Below, one piece after another: positions 24,293 through 32,554 of a stretch of 41,119 nucleotides of DNA (within the stretch, counting starts at the first letter, position 1; each line of letters starts with the position of its first letter). The translations under genes were made by a program, and so were the position numbers. Under the pieces are notes generated by a model. The model was not told the DNA's origin. It saw only the letters and a list, made by a program, of their open reading frames with translations, and did not search any database. The stretch lies in the NCBI GenBank assembly GCA_034434895.1, contig DAOTYI010000070.1:1-41119 (forward strand). The letters are read 5' to 3'. Origin of the DNA: DAOTXL01 sp034434895. Lineage in GTDB: Bacteria; Chloroflexota; Anaerolineae; JAAYZQ01.

Positions 24293-24346
24293 GGCTTACC
24301 ACAAAGGCACCAAGACACGAAGAATTTGCCTTCGTGTCTTTGTGGC
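24293..24346 (-). repeat. Repeat family I, short copy
   Basis: CTTACCACAAAGGCACCAAG and CTTCGTGTCTTTGTGG form an inverted repeat without the outer AGAGCC ends seen in the complete copies. The gap 24138-24496 holds this repeat and the promoter at 24407-24435; nothing else is visible. Confidence 0.6.
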
Positions 24347-24406
24347 GAAAAGGCCATCCGTAAGTCCCGTAACTGAACCATATTGGGCTAAGTCTATACT
24401 CTTTTA

Positions 24407-24435
24407 ATGGTAGCACAGAGGACGGTCCTTGTCAA
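24407..24435 (-). promoter_or_regulatory. Promoter of the cooC-amrS-radical SAM operon
   Basis: Minus strand TTGACA (24435-24430), 17 bp, TACCAT (24412-24407). The leader would be about 260 nt and include the short family I repeat. Confidence 0.65.
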
Positions 24436-24496
24436 ATGGGGTTTGCCGGCTGATGGTGGCCGGGGCAACCGCCGTGTGGCGCGAACCGGGGGCCTG

Positions 24497-25876
24497 TCAG
24501 GGTTGTCCGGCCAGAAGCCTGTTGGCCTTCTGCGCCGCCTGGTCGAGGGCGGTCTGCGGATCGGCATAGCCCTGGGTTACCGACAGGATGGCCGTGTACA
24601 GGAGGTCCCGCACTTCCAGCCCGGCGGGCACGGCCGGTTCCGGCCGGGCATAGGGCAGGATCTGCTCGACCTGAGTCTGGAGGAAGGGATAGGCTGCCAG
24701 GGTATCGGTCATCACCGTCAGGGCCGAGGCCCGCACCGGCATCGCCTCTAATCCTCCGGCCCAGCGCGCCGTCTGCGGCGTGGCGGTGAACCAGCGGATG
24801 AAGCGCCACGCTGCCCGCTGCTGCGCCGGATCGCCGCGCAGGATGAAGAAGCTGGCGCCGTACAGGACGGTGGCCGGCTGGGCCGGGTCAGCCTGGGGGA
24901 TCATCACCTGCCGCCAGTGAAAGGGGGGCACACCGTTTTTCAGCGCCGCCTGGTATGCCTCGGCATAAAGTAGGCTATTGCCGGTCGAGGAGAAGGTAAA
25001 GGCCGCCTGTCCATTGGCAAAGGCCACATAGTCCCCATATTCCTCCACAGGCCGCCAGGCCAGTCCCTCGTCCATCAGACGGCGGAGGAAAGAGAGGCTC
25101 TCCACGCCAGGCGGGGCATGAAAGAGGGCCCATCGGCCGGTGTCGTCCAGTTGCCGGCCACCCCGGCTGTAGAGCCAGGCGTTGAAAATGGATACGCTTT
25201 CCACAAAGGGGTAACAGCCCACGCCGGTGTTGAGCACCACGTCGAAACAGGCCTGTTCGAACTCGTCCCAGGTGGCCGGCGGATGGTCCCAACCGGCCCT
25301 GGCCAGCAGGCTGTCGTTGACCCACATCCCCACGGCGTTCTGGGCAAAGGGGAAGGCCAGCGTCTGTCGCCCAAAGCCGGGAAACCGTCCTGCCTCCAGG
25401 AATCCGGGAAAGAGATCGGCCAGGTCTTCGTCGGTCAGCCCCAGCTCCGGGTCGTTGAGAAACAGGTCCAGCGGCTCCACCACCCCGGCGGCAGCATATT
25501 GGGCGATCATGCCGGGAAAGGCTACCGCCAGGTCAGGCAGGTCGCCGTCGGGCAGCTCGGCCAGCAGCGCACTGTGAATGCCCAGATAGCCGGCCTTGGG
25601 CACAATCTCGACCAGGAGATCGGGGTTCTCGGCTTCAAAGTCGCGGACCATTTCGCCCAGGAGCAGCCCCTGGGGCCGGTCCAGGGCAAATGGCTCCCAG
25701 AAGAGCAGGGGGGTGACGCCGGGAGGCAGCGTCTCTGTCGGCTGCGGGCTGGCGACCGTCGTCGGTTCGCCGGTGGGCAGAGGGGCCGGCGGAGTGGCAG
25801 GCAGCAGGGCACAGCCGGCCAGCAGAATGGCCAGCCCTACAATGCCAGTCGCCTGAAGCCAATATCTGCCATCCAC
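24497..25876 (-). CDS. ABC-transporter sugar-type substrate-binding lipoprotein
   Basis: An extracellular solute-binding protein of family 1, 459 residues. The signal (LQATGIVGLAILLAGC) ends in a lipobox. A Pro/Thr-rich linker follows, then the binding fold with LLFWEPFALDRPQ, VRDFEAENPDLLVEIV, LPDLAVAF, WVNDSLLARAGW, FANGQAAFTF and the closing AAWRFIRWFTATP. GTG 25876 is chosen because the upstream TTG (25930) lies in the -35 box of a clear promoter. No permease or ATPase gene is next to it. Confidence 0.85.
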   Translation of the reverse strand: MDGRYWLQATGIVGLAILLAGCALLPATPPAPLPTGEPTTVASPQPTETLPPGVTPLLFWEPFALDRPQGLLLGEMVRDFEAENPDLLVEIVPKAGYLGIHSALLAELPDGDLPDLAVAFPGMIAQYAAAGVVEPLDLFLNDPELGLTDEDLADLFPGFLEAGRFPGFGRQTLAFPFAQNAVGMWVNDSLLARAGWDHPPATWDEFEQACFDVVLNTGVGCYPFVESVSIFNAWLYSRGGRQLDDTGRWALFHAPPGVESLSFLRRLMDEGLAWRPVEEYGDYVAFANGQAAFTFSSTGNSLLYAEAYQAALKNGVPPFHWRQVMIPQADPAQPATVLYGASFFILRGDPAQQRAAWRFIRWFTATPQTARWAGGLEAMPVRASALTVMTDTLAAYPFLQTQVEQILPYARPEPAVPAGLEVRDLLYTAILSVTQGYADPQTALDQAAQKANRLLAGQP

Positions 25877-25901
25877 CGGACCTGGCCCACAAACCGGGTT
25901 C

Positions 25902-25930
25902 AGTATAGCAGAAAAGCCGGTCTGCGTCAA
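25902..25930 (-). promoter_or_regulatory. Promoter of the solute-binding lipoprotein gene
   Basis: Minus strand TTGACG (25930-25925), 17 bp, TATACT (25907-25902), about 25 bp before GTG 25876. Confidence 0.85.
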
Positions 25931-25980
25931 ACAGGTCAGGCCCTGGAGGGTCTTGGGCTTTTACGTGTGGGGCAACCTGG

Positions 25981-26009
25981 TTGCAGGGACCTGGTGAGCG
26001 TAGTATAAT
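25981..26009 (+). promoter_or_regulatory. rtcA promoter
   Basis: TTGCAG (25981-25986), 17 bp, TATAAT (26004-26009), about 30 bp before ATG 26041. Confidence 0.75.
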
Positions 26010-26040
26010 GTGGGTGACCTGCGAGCAGGGGAGGGGAGTC

Positions 26041-27105
26041 ATGATCACCATTGACGGCTCATACGGCGAAGGAGGCGGTCAGGTATTGCGCACCAGCCTG
26101 GCCCTGGCAGCCATCACCGGTCAGCCGGTGCGCATCGAGCGGATCCGCGCCGGACGGCGTAAGCCAGGGCTGATGCCGCAGCATCTGACCGGCGTGCGGG
26201 CCATCGCCAGGATATGCGATGCCGGGGTGGAAGGGGACCGGCTCGATTCCCAAACACTGACCTTTGTGCCCCGCTCGGCCCCGAAGGCCGGCGACTATAC
26301 CTTCGACGTGGGGCAGGCGGCCAGGGGGGGCAGCGCCGGGGCGGTGAGCCTCATCTTTCAAACGGTGTTGCTGCCTCTGGCGCTGGCAGGGGGAACGTCG
26401 CACCTGACCCTGGTCGGCGGCACCCATGTGGCCTGGAGCCCGCCTTTTGACTACCTCAAGCGGGTCTACCTGCCCACCCTGGCGCGAATGGGGATCGGCG
26501 CCAAGGTCAACCTCGAAAAATGGGGCTGGTATCCCCTCGGCGGCGGGCTGATCAAGGCGACGATTCAGGGCCAGAAGGCAGGGGAGCTGGTGGGGCTGGA
26601 CCTGTGGGAGCGGGGAGAATTGCTGCGGGTGCGAGGCCTGTCGGCCAGCAGCAACCTGCCCAGGCACATCCAGGAACGGCAGGAACGGGCGGCGCTTCAG
26701 ATGTTGCGCTCCGGAGGCGTGAACGCCCGGATTGACCTCCTGGATGCACCGTCCAAGGGGCAGGGGACGGTGGTCTTTTTGTGGGCCGAATTCGCAAACG
26801 CGGTCGCCGGCTTTACCTCGCTGGGGGAACGGGGCAAGCCGGCCGAGCAGGTGGCCGAGGAGGCCGCCCGCGACCTGTTGGACTTTCTCCACAGCAGCGC
26901 CGCTCTGGACCGCTACCTGGCCGATCAACTGGTGTTGCCGCTGGCCCTGGCCGCCGGCCCCTCCCGGTTCACGACCGAAAAGGTCACCTCCCACCTGTTG
27001 ACCAACGCCTGGGTGGTCAACCAGTTCTTCCCCGGTCGCGTGCAGGTGGAGGGAGAAGAGGGCCAGCCGGGAAGTTGCTGGATCGGCGCCGGGCGGCAGG
27101 GTTAG
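26041..27105 (+). CDS. rtcA: RNA 3'-terminal phosphate cyclase
   Basis: Converts RNA 3'-phosphate ends to 2',3'-cyclic phosphate using ATP through an enzyme-AMP intermediate. The 354-residue product opens with IDGSYGEGGGQVLRTSLALA, has the cyclase signature RGGSAGAVSLIF and the substrate-binding RAGRRKPGLMPQHLTG, and carries the nucleophilic His in SHLLTN near the end. GGAGGGGAGTC lies before ATG 26041. The usual partners rtcB (ligase) and rtcR (regulator) are not nearby. The gap after it to 27404 holds a family I repeat. Confidence 0.94.
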   Translation: MITIDGSYGEGGGQVLRTSLALAAITGQPVRIERIRAGRRKPGLMPQHLTGVRAIARICDAGVEGDRLDSQTLTFVPRSAPKAGDYTFDVGQAARGGSAGAVSLIFQTVLLPLALAGGTSHLTLVGGTHVAWSPPFDYLKRVYLPTLARMGIGAKVNLEKWGWYPLGGGLIKATIQGQKAGELVGLDLWERGELLRVRGLSASSNLPRHIQERQERAALQMLRSGGVNARIDLLDAPSKGQGTVVFLWAEFANAVAGFTSLGERGKPAEQVAEEAARDLLDFLHSSAALDRYLADQLVLPLALAAGPSRFTTEKVTSHLLTNAWVVNQFFPGRVQVEGEEGQPGSCWIGAGRQG

Positions 27106-27258
27106 ATCAGGAGCAGCCACCAATGGCAACAAAGGTGGACCTCACCCCATCCTCCAACCCCCTTCCCTGAAGTTTGGCCTTTTTCAGAACGGGGCGGGAA
27201 AATCTCCAAAACCCGCCTCCGGCGAGGCCAAAAGAACAAAAAGAAAATTTTTCATTGC

Positions 27259-27379
27259 GTCTGAAAACCACCAAGGACACAAAGGACACCAAGGGCACCA
27301 TGCAGTTTTTTTATTCGTTTCCTTCGTGTTCCTTTGTGACCTTTGTATCTTTGTGGTAAGCTTTTCAGACTGGCTCTAA
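27259..27379 (-). repeat. Repeat family I, copy 3 (complete, opposite orientation to copy 2)
   Basis: Begins GTCTGAAAACCACCAAGG and ends CTTTTCAGACTGGCTCTAA. The interior TTTTTTTATTCGTTTCCTTC is the complement of the AT-rich centre of copy 2 at 9872-9988. Confidence 0.75.
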
Positions 27380-27404
27380 GGACGCAAAGGGCACGAAGTG
27401 CAGG

Positions 27405-28895
27405 TTATTCTTGGTGGCTCATCAGCCGGTTGTACTCCAGGTAGGGATACCACCACGGCTTGGGTTCCATGGCGAAATCCCAGTGGACATGTTTGGTCAC
27501 CCGGAACTCGTCCAGGCCCTCCTCGCCCAATTCGCGGCCAATGCCGCTCATCCCCAGACCGCCAAAGGGGCCGGCATCATTGTCGGTCAGCGGGTCGTTG
27601 ATCCACAGGGTTCCCGCCCGCACCTCTTCATAAAACCGCTTGACGTAGCGGGCGTTGTGGGTATAGAGGTTGGCTCCCAGGCCGTACACTGAATCGTTGG
27701 CCAGAGCGATGGCCTGATCAAAGGTCTGGAAGGTGGCGACAGGTAGCAGCGGGCCAAAAGTCTCCTCGCGCATGACCAGCATCTCGCGCTCCACCTCGAC
27801 CAGGACCGTCGGTTCGTAGAAATAGCCGTGGGGCAGGCCGGGGGGACGACGGCCCCCGGTCAACACCCGGGCACCGCGCTGGACGGCGTCGGCCACCTGG
27901 CGCTCCACCCGGGCCCGATAGGTCTCACGGGCCATCGGTCCCAGATCGGTGGCCGGGTCCAGCGGATCGCCCAGCACCAGACCCTCCACATATTCGGCCA
28001 GGAGCGCCGTGAACTCGGTGTACAGGCTCTCGTGGACGTAGATGCGCTCGGTGCTGGTGCACACCTGGCCGTTGTTCAACAGTGCTGCCCAGGCCACCCC
28101 CGGCACGGCCACCTCCAGGTCGGCATCCTCGGCCACCAGAAAGGCATCCTTACCGCCCAACTCCAGGTGCAACTTTTTCATCAGCGGGGCGGCCAGGCGG
28201 GCGATCCGCTGGCCCACCTCCGTGCTGCCGGTGAAGGCGATCACCGGCACCTGGGGGTGCGTCACCAGGAAATCGCCCACCGATTCGCCCGCGCCGGTGA
28301 TGATGTTGACCGTGCCAGGCGGCAGGTGCTCGAAACAGCCGGCCAGCATCAGGGTCGAAAGGGGGGTCACCGAGGAGGGTTTGAGGACCACCGTGTTGCC
28401 GGCAGCCAACGCCGGGGCCACCTTCCAGGCCATGAGCAGCAGCGGATAGTTCCAGGGCACGATGCAGCCGACTACCCCATAAGGTTCTTTGAGCACCAGG
28501 CTGAGCTGGCTGCTTTCGATGCTGGGGATCACCCGCCCCCGGCTGTGGCGGCCGATTTCGGCGTAATAATCAAAGCAGGCTGCCGTCCACCCCACCTCAT
28601 CCCGGTTTTCCACCAGCGGCTTGCCCCCCTCCAGAGTCATCTGCCGGGCCAGTGCTTCCCCATTTTCCCGGATCCGGCGGGCGATCTCGTGCAAAAAGCC
28701 GGCCCGCTCCACAGCCGGCACGCGGCGCCATTCGGCAAAGGCGGCCAGGGCGGCCTGCACCGCCCGCTCCACATCGGCGGGTGTGCCGGCCGGTACCCTA
28801 TCGAGCACCTCTTCTGTGTAGGGGTTCAACACCTCCAGCGTCGCATCCGACGAACCGCTGACAAACTGGCCGTTGATCCACATCGCCTGGGGCAT
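27405..28895 (-). CDS. NAD(P)-dependent aldehyde dehydrogenase
   Basis: An aldehyde dehydrogenase of 496 residues, full length. The family signatures are PWNYPLLLMAWKVAPALAAG, FTGSTEVGQRIA, the general-base Glu in LELGGKDAF, the nucleophilic Cys in NNGQVCTSTERIYV, and EETFGPLLPV. It is nearest to the betaine/succinate-semialdehyde group, but the substrate cannot be assigned from sequence alone. GGAGG precedes ATG 28895. It is probably a single-gene unit. Confidence 0.93.
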   Translation of the reverse strand: MPQAMWINGQFVSGSSDATLEVLNPYTEEVLDRVPAGTPADVERAVQAALAAFAEWRRVPAVERAGFLHEIARRIRENGEALARQMTLEGGKPLVENRDEVGWTAACFDYYAEIGRHSRGRVIPSIESSQLSLVLKEPYGVVGCIVPWNYPLLLMAWKVAPALAAGNTVVLKPSSVTPLSTLMLAGCFEHLPPGTVNIITGAGESVGDFLVTHPQVPVIAFTGSTEVGQRIARLAAPLMKKLHLELGGKDAFLVAEDADLEVAVPGVAWAALLNNGQVCTSTERIYVHESLYTEFTALLAEYVEGLVLGDPLDPATDLGPMARETYRARVERQVADAVQRGARVLTGGRRPPGLPHGYFYEPTVLVEVEREMLVMREETFGPLLPVATFQTFDQAIALANDSVYGLGANLYTHNARYVKRFYEEVRAGTLWINDPLTDNDAGPFGGLGMSGIGRELGEEGLDEFRVTKHVHWDFAMEPKPWWYPYLEYNRLMSHQE

Positions 28896-28918
28896 AATTT
28901 CAATCCTCCATCTCCATC

Positions 28919-29091
28919 GTAATTACCTACCCCCGGCTGCCTGCCGCCGTGTACCGATCGGAAATCGGCCTTTCTGGGCGCCTGGGGCGCCGGGCGTCGG
29001 CCTGCGCCGACGCGGAAACAGCGGTCGGCGCAGGCTGGCCGAAGGCCTGCGGCCCAAAGCGGGCGACTTCAGTCAGCAACGGGAGGCAGTT
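28919..29091 (+). repeat. Repeat family III, copy d (second type)
   Basis: Begins GTAATTACCT, contains CCGATCGGAAATCGG, CTTTCTGGGCGCCTGGGGCG, GCGTCGGCCTGCGCCGACGC, GGCCGAAGGCC and GGGCGACTTCAGTC, and ends GGGAGGCAGTT. Same words and order as 17863-18018. It fills the gap between the aldehyde dehydrogenase and zincin genes. Confidence 0.75.
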
Positions 29092-29103
29092 CCCCTCCAT
29101 CTT

Positions 29104-29469
29104 TCACACCCCTGCCCGGTGCAGCTGCTCCTCGTCCAGGCCGAAGTGATGGCCGATTTCGTGCAGCACGGTCCGGCGCACCTGATCGCGGATCTGGGCC
29201 GGGGTGCGGCACATCAGCTCGATCGGCTCCTGGAAGATCACAATCCGGTCGGGGAGGGTTTCACCATAGGTAAAGCCACGCCGGGTTTTGGGCACACCGC
29301 TGTACAGGCCGAACAGCAGGTCGCCACGGCCCAAACCTGCCTGGGCCAGCTGCTCCGGCGTCGGCCGCCGGGCGACGACGACGGCCACATTGTCCAGCCA
29401 GCCCTGGATCTCCGGCGGCAGGCTGTCCAACACCTCAGCGACCAGGCGCTCAAAACTGTCGCGATCCAT
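29104..29469 (-). CDS. Minimal zincin metallopeptidase-family protein
   Basis: A small protein of 121 residues carrying the zinc motif HEIGHHFG near its C-terminus, with the preceding RIVIFQEPIELMCRT and VRRTVLHEIGHHFGLDEEQL typical of the small single-domain zincin family found in Actinobacteria and Chloroflexota. It opens MDRDSFERLVAEVLDSLPPE, where family similarity begins. The role is unknown. The frame is open to 29529. Confidence 0.9.
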   Translation of the reverse strand: MDRDSFERLVAEVLDSLPPEIQGWLDNVAVVVARRPTPEQLAQAGLGRGDLLFGLYSGVPKTRRGFTYGETLPDRIVIFQEPIELMCRTPAQIRDQVRRTVLHEIGHHFGLDEEQLHRAGV

Positions 29470-29612
29470 GTTGTTCCACCAGCCGTTCCAGGCACCGGTC
29501 CAATGACAGAAGCGGGGCTGTGACCTCACCGCCGATGGGTCTATCGGGGCGCAGCGGCGCTCTGCCCCGACCGGCGAGCGAGGTTCATGCCCTTGTGGTT
29601 TTCAGGCTGTTG

Positions 29613-30680
29613 CTATTTGGTCTTGATCTCGGTCCAGATACGGTCGTAGAGGGCCGTCGCCTCACCCACATCGTAGATAAATTCCAGCCTGTCCATGATC
29701 TCAGGCGGCGGATAGATGGCCGGGTCCCCCAGGATTTCGGGGTTGATGAACTTTTCGGCCGCCTGGTTGGGACTGGCATACCAGGTAAAGTTGGTGACTT
29801 TGGCTCCCACCTCTGGCCGCAGCAGGTAGTTGATGAACACCTCGGCCGTGTACTGGCTGGGAGCCGTCTTGGGGATGCACAGGTTATCGGCCCAGATGGT
29901 GCCCCCCTCCCTGGGGATCGCGTAGCCGATCTGTTCCGCCTCCACGGCTGCCTGGAAAAAGTCGCCGCTCCAGCCGTGGGCGATCACCGTCTCCCCTGCC
30001 GCCAGCAGGTCTTCGAACCCCTCGCTGTCGTAGGTGGACACCCACTGTTTCTGCCGGATGAGGAGCTGTTTGGCCTCTTCCAACTGCTTCGGGTCGGTGC
30101 TGTTCAGAGAATAGCCCAGGTACTTGAGCGCCGCACCGAGGGCCTCGCGGCTGTCGTTCAACATGCTCATCCGGCCGGCGTAGGGGGCAGCCTTCTGCGG
30201 GTCAAAGAGGTAGGCCCAGCTATCGGGCGGCTCGGCGATCACGTTCTTGTCGTAGCCGATGCCGGTGGTGCCCCACAGATAGGGGACCGAATATTTGTTG
30301 CCGGGATCGTAGGGGGGGTCCCGGAACTTGGCGCCGATATTCTGAAAGTTGGGGATATTGTCGTAATTCAACGGGGCCAGCAGGTCCAGCTCGATCATGA
30401 TGGCGACCATATAGTCGGAGGGCACGATCAGGTCATAGCCGCTGGCTCCCGCCTGAATTTTGGCCAGCAGATCCTCGTTGCTGGCAAAGGTGTCCTCGAT
30501 CACCTTGACGCCGAACTCTTTTTCAAAGTCGGCATAGATCGTGGGGTCAATATACTCCGACCAGTTATAGACATGCAGCTCTTTGGCCAGTTCCTGCCTG
30601 CCTCCCCCTTGGGCCGGACCGCAACCGGCCAGGGCGACAACCAGGACCCAAACCAGCCCCCAGGCAAACAGCTTTTTCAT
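29613..30680 (-). CDS. potD: Spermidine/putrescine-binding lipoprotein PotD
   Basis: The extracellular receptor of the polyamine ABC transporter, 355 residues. The lipobox ALAGC follows the signal. LHVYNWSEYIDP is the polyamine-binding-family opening, followed by YDLIVPSDYMVAIM, PYLWGTTGIGYDKN and NFTWYASPNQAA. ATG 30680 sits 6 nt after AAGGAGGAG; ATG 30683 is an alternative. It is the last gene of potABCD. Confidence 0.93.
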   Translation of the reverse strand: MKKLFAWGLVWVLVVALAGCGPAQGGGRQELAKELHVYNWSEYIDPTIYADFEKEFGVKVIEDTFASNEDLLAKIQAGASGYDLIVPSDYMVAIMIELDLLAPLNYDNIPNFQNIGAKFRDPPYDPGNKYSVPYLWGTTGIGYDKNVIAEPPDSWAYLFDPQKAAPYAGRMSMLNDSREALGAALKYLGYSLNSTDPKQLEEAKQLLIRQKQWVSTYDSEGFEDLLAAGETVIAHGWSGDFFQAAVEAEQIGYAIPREGGTIWADNLCIPKTAPSQYTAEVFINYLLRPEVGAKVTNFTWYASPNQAAEKFINPEILGDPAIYPPPEIMDRLEFIYDVGEATALYDRIWTEIKTK

Positions 30681-30713
30681 CATTCTCCTCCTTATCATTG
30701 GTTCTGTCCATTG

Positions 30714-31583
30714 TCAGCCGATCTCCACCACCGATCCCCCTCCCCGGCGCTGAATCAACAGCGACAGCAACAGCAGGGTCATCGAAGCCAGCACCAACAG
30801 GGTCGAGATGGCGTTGATTTCGGGCGTGATGCCCAGTTTGACCATCGAGTAGATGCGCAGCGGCAGCGTGGTCGAACCGACGCCGGCGGTGAAAAAGGTG
30901 ATGACAAAGTCATCCAGTGACAGGGTAAAGGCCAGCAGCGCCCCCCCCAGGATGCCCGGCATCAGCAGCGGCAGCGTCACATACCAGAAGGTCTGGAGCT
31001 CATTGGCCCCCAGGTCCTGGGCAGCCTCCTCCAGGCTGCGATCAAAACCCACCAGCCGGGCGCGGACCACCACCGACACAAACGAGATATTAAAGGCGAC
31101 GTGGGAGATGATAATCGTCACCAGGCTCAGGTCTATGTGGACCATGACGAAAAAGAGGAGCAGCATCACCGCCATGGCGATGTCTGGGATGATGATGGGC
31201 AGGTAGAGCAAGGCGTCGAAGGCCAGCTTGCCGGGGAACTGCCGGCGCTCCATGGCCAGCGAAACCATAGTGCCGAACAGGGTCGAGATGGCTGTGGAAA
31301 CGACGGCCACGATCAGACTGTTCTTCAGGGCCGCCATCATGGCGGCATCTTTGAACAGTTCGCGGTACCAGCGCAGGCTCACCCCTCCCCAGGCGGTGAC
31401 AAAGCGCGAGGCATTGAACGAGAAAACGACCAAAACAATGATGGGGGCGTAGAGAAAGAGGTAGCCCCACAGGCCGCTGAGGGTGATCCCGGCCCGGATC
31501 ATCTGCCCCAGGCGGCTGCCACGGCGGGCTACCCGGCTGAGCGGCAGTGTCCGGGCGACCGGGGTGCTGGCGTTGGCCTCCAT
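30714..31583 (-). CDS. potC: Spermidine/putrescine permease PotC
   Basis: A membrane permease of 289 residues with six helices and the binding-protein-dependent permease EAA-type loop EEAAQDLGANELQTFWYVTLP. The opening 35 residues are basic and cytoplasmic. It pairs with PotB to form the channel, and lies 15 nt behind potB. Confidence 0.92.
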   Translation of the reverse strand: MEANASTPVARTLPLSRVARRGSRLGQMIRAGITLSGLWGYLFLYAPIIVLVVFSFNASRFVTAWGGVSLRWYRELFKDAAMMAALKNSLIVAVVSTAISTLFGTMVSLAMERRQFPGKLAFDALLYLPIIIPDIAMAVMLLLFFVMVHIDLSLVTIIISHVAFNISFVSVVVRARLVGFDRSLEEAAQDLGANELQTFWYVTLPLLMPGILGGALLAFTLSLDDFVITFFTAGVGSTTLPLRIYSMVKLGITPEINAISTLLVLASMTLLLLSLLIQRRGGGSVVEIG

Positions 31584-31598
31584 GCTGTTCCTCCTCCT

Positions 31599-32543
31599 CT
31601 ACAGAGTCCGCCGCGCCGTGCGGAAATAGATCAGCGTGGCCAGCAACATCAGGGCCATCAAGACGAAAGAAAAGGCCGAGCCGAAGGGATAGTCCCGCAC
31701 GGTGAGGAACTGGCTCTGGATGACATTGCCGATCATCACCGATTTGGCCCCGCCCAACAGGTCGGGGGTCACGTAGGCCCCCAGCGAGGGGATAAAGACC
31801 AGCATCGAACCGGCGATCACGCCCGGCAGGGTGAGAGGAAAGATCACCCGCCAGAAGGAACGCACCTCATTGGCATACAGGTCCTGGGCCGCTTCCACCA
31901 GCGAAAAGTCCAGCCGCTCGATGGCAGCGTAGCAGGGCAGCACCATGTCGGGGAACCAGCCGTAGACCAGGCCGATGACGATGGCCAGATCGTTGCCGAA
32001 CAGCGGCAGGGGGTGATGGATCAGGCCCAGGCTCAACAGCAGGTTGTTGATCAGGCCGGTGTCGCGCAAGATCAGGATCCAGGCATAGGTGCGCACCAGG
32101 AAATTGGTCCAGAAGGGGATCATGATCAGCAACAACAGCGTATTGCGCCACCGGGCCGGACGGGTGGCAATCCAGTAGGCCATGGGATAGCCCAGCAGGA
32201 AGCACAGCAGGGTCGTGATCCCGGCGATCTTGAAAGAGCGGACAAAGATCTTGAGGTAGAGCGGGTCGAAAAAGCGGGCATAGTTGTTCAGGCTGAATTG
32301 CCGGACAAAGACCTTCAGGTAGAGCGGGTCGAACAGACGGGTAAAGTCCAACTCCCAAAGGATCTGGCCGTAAGGGCCCCGCTTGAGAAAGCTACAGACA
32401 AAGACGATCAGCAGGGGCAGGGCGAAAAAGAGGGTCAACCAGAAGAGGCTGGGGGAGATCAGCACCAGGGTCTGGAGGCCCGGCCAGCGGCGGATGGCAT
32501 CCAACAGCGTCCGTTTCTTCGGCGTGGCCGTGGCGGCGGTCAT
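31599..32543 (-). CDS. potB: Spermidine/putrescine permease PotB with an internal 21-residue duplication
   Basis: A permease of 314 residues with six membrane helices and the loop EAAQDLYANEVRSFWRVIFP. Between helix 1 and helix 2 the segment RLFDPLYLKVFVRQF is followed after a few residues by RFFDPLYLKIFVRSF, a tandem in-frame duplication. Only one copy is expected in PotB. The reading frame is intact. Confidence 0.92.
   Translation of the reverse strand: MTAATATPKKRTLLDAIRRWPGLQTLVLISPSLFWLTLFFALPLLIVFVCSFLKRGPYGQILWELDFTRLFDPLYLKVFVRQFSLNNYARFFDPLYLKIFVRSFKIAGITTLLCFLLGYPMAYWIATRPARWRNTLLLLIMIPFWTNFLVRTYAWILILRDTGLINNLLLSLGLIHHPLPLFGNDLAIVIGLVYGWFPDMVLPCYAAIERLDFSLVEAAQDLYANEVRSFWRVIFPLTLPGVIAGSMLVFIPSLGAYVTPDLLGGAKSVMIGNVIQSQFLTVRDYPFGSAFSFVLMALMLLATLIYFRTARRTL
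32239..32341 (-). repeat. Tandem 63-bp duplication inside potB
   Basis: Copies at 32239-32278 and 32302-32341 share CGGACAAAGA, AGGTAGAGCGGGTCGAA and a closing CGGG, with a period of 63 bp (21 codons). Confidence 0.85.
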
Positions 32544-32554
32544 GGGGCCTCCCT

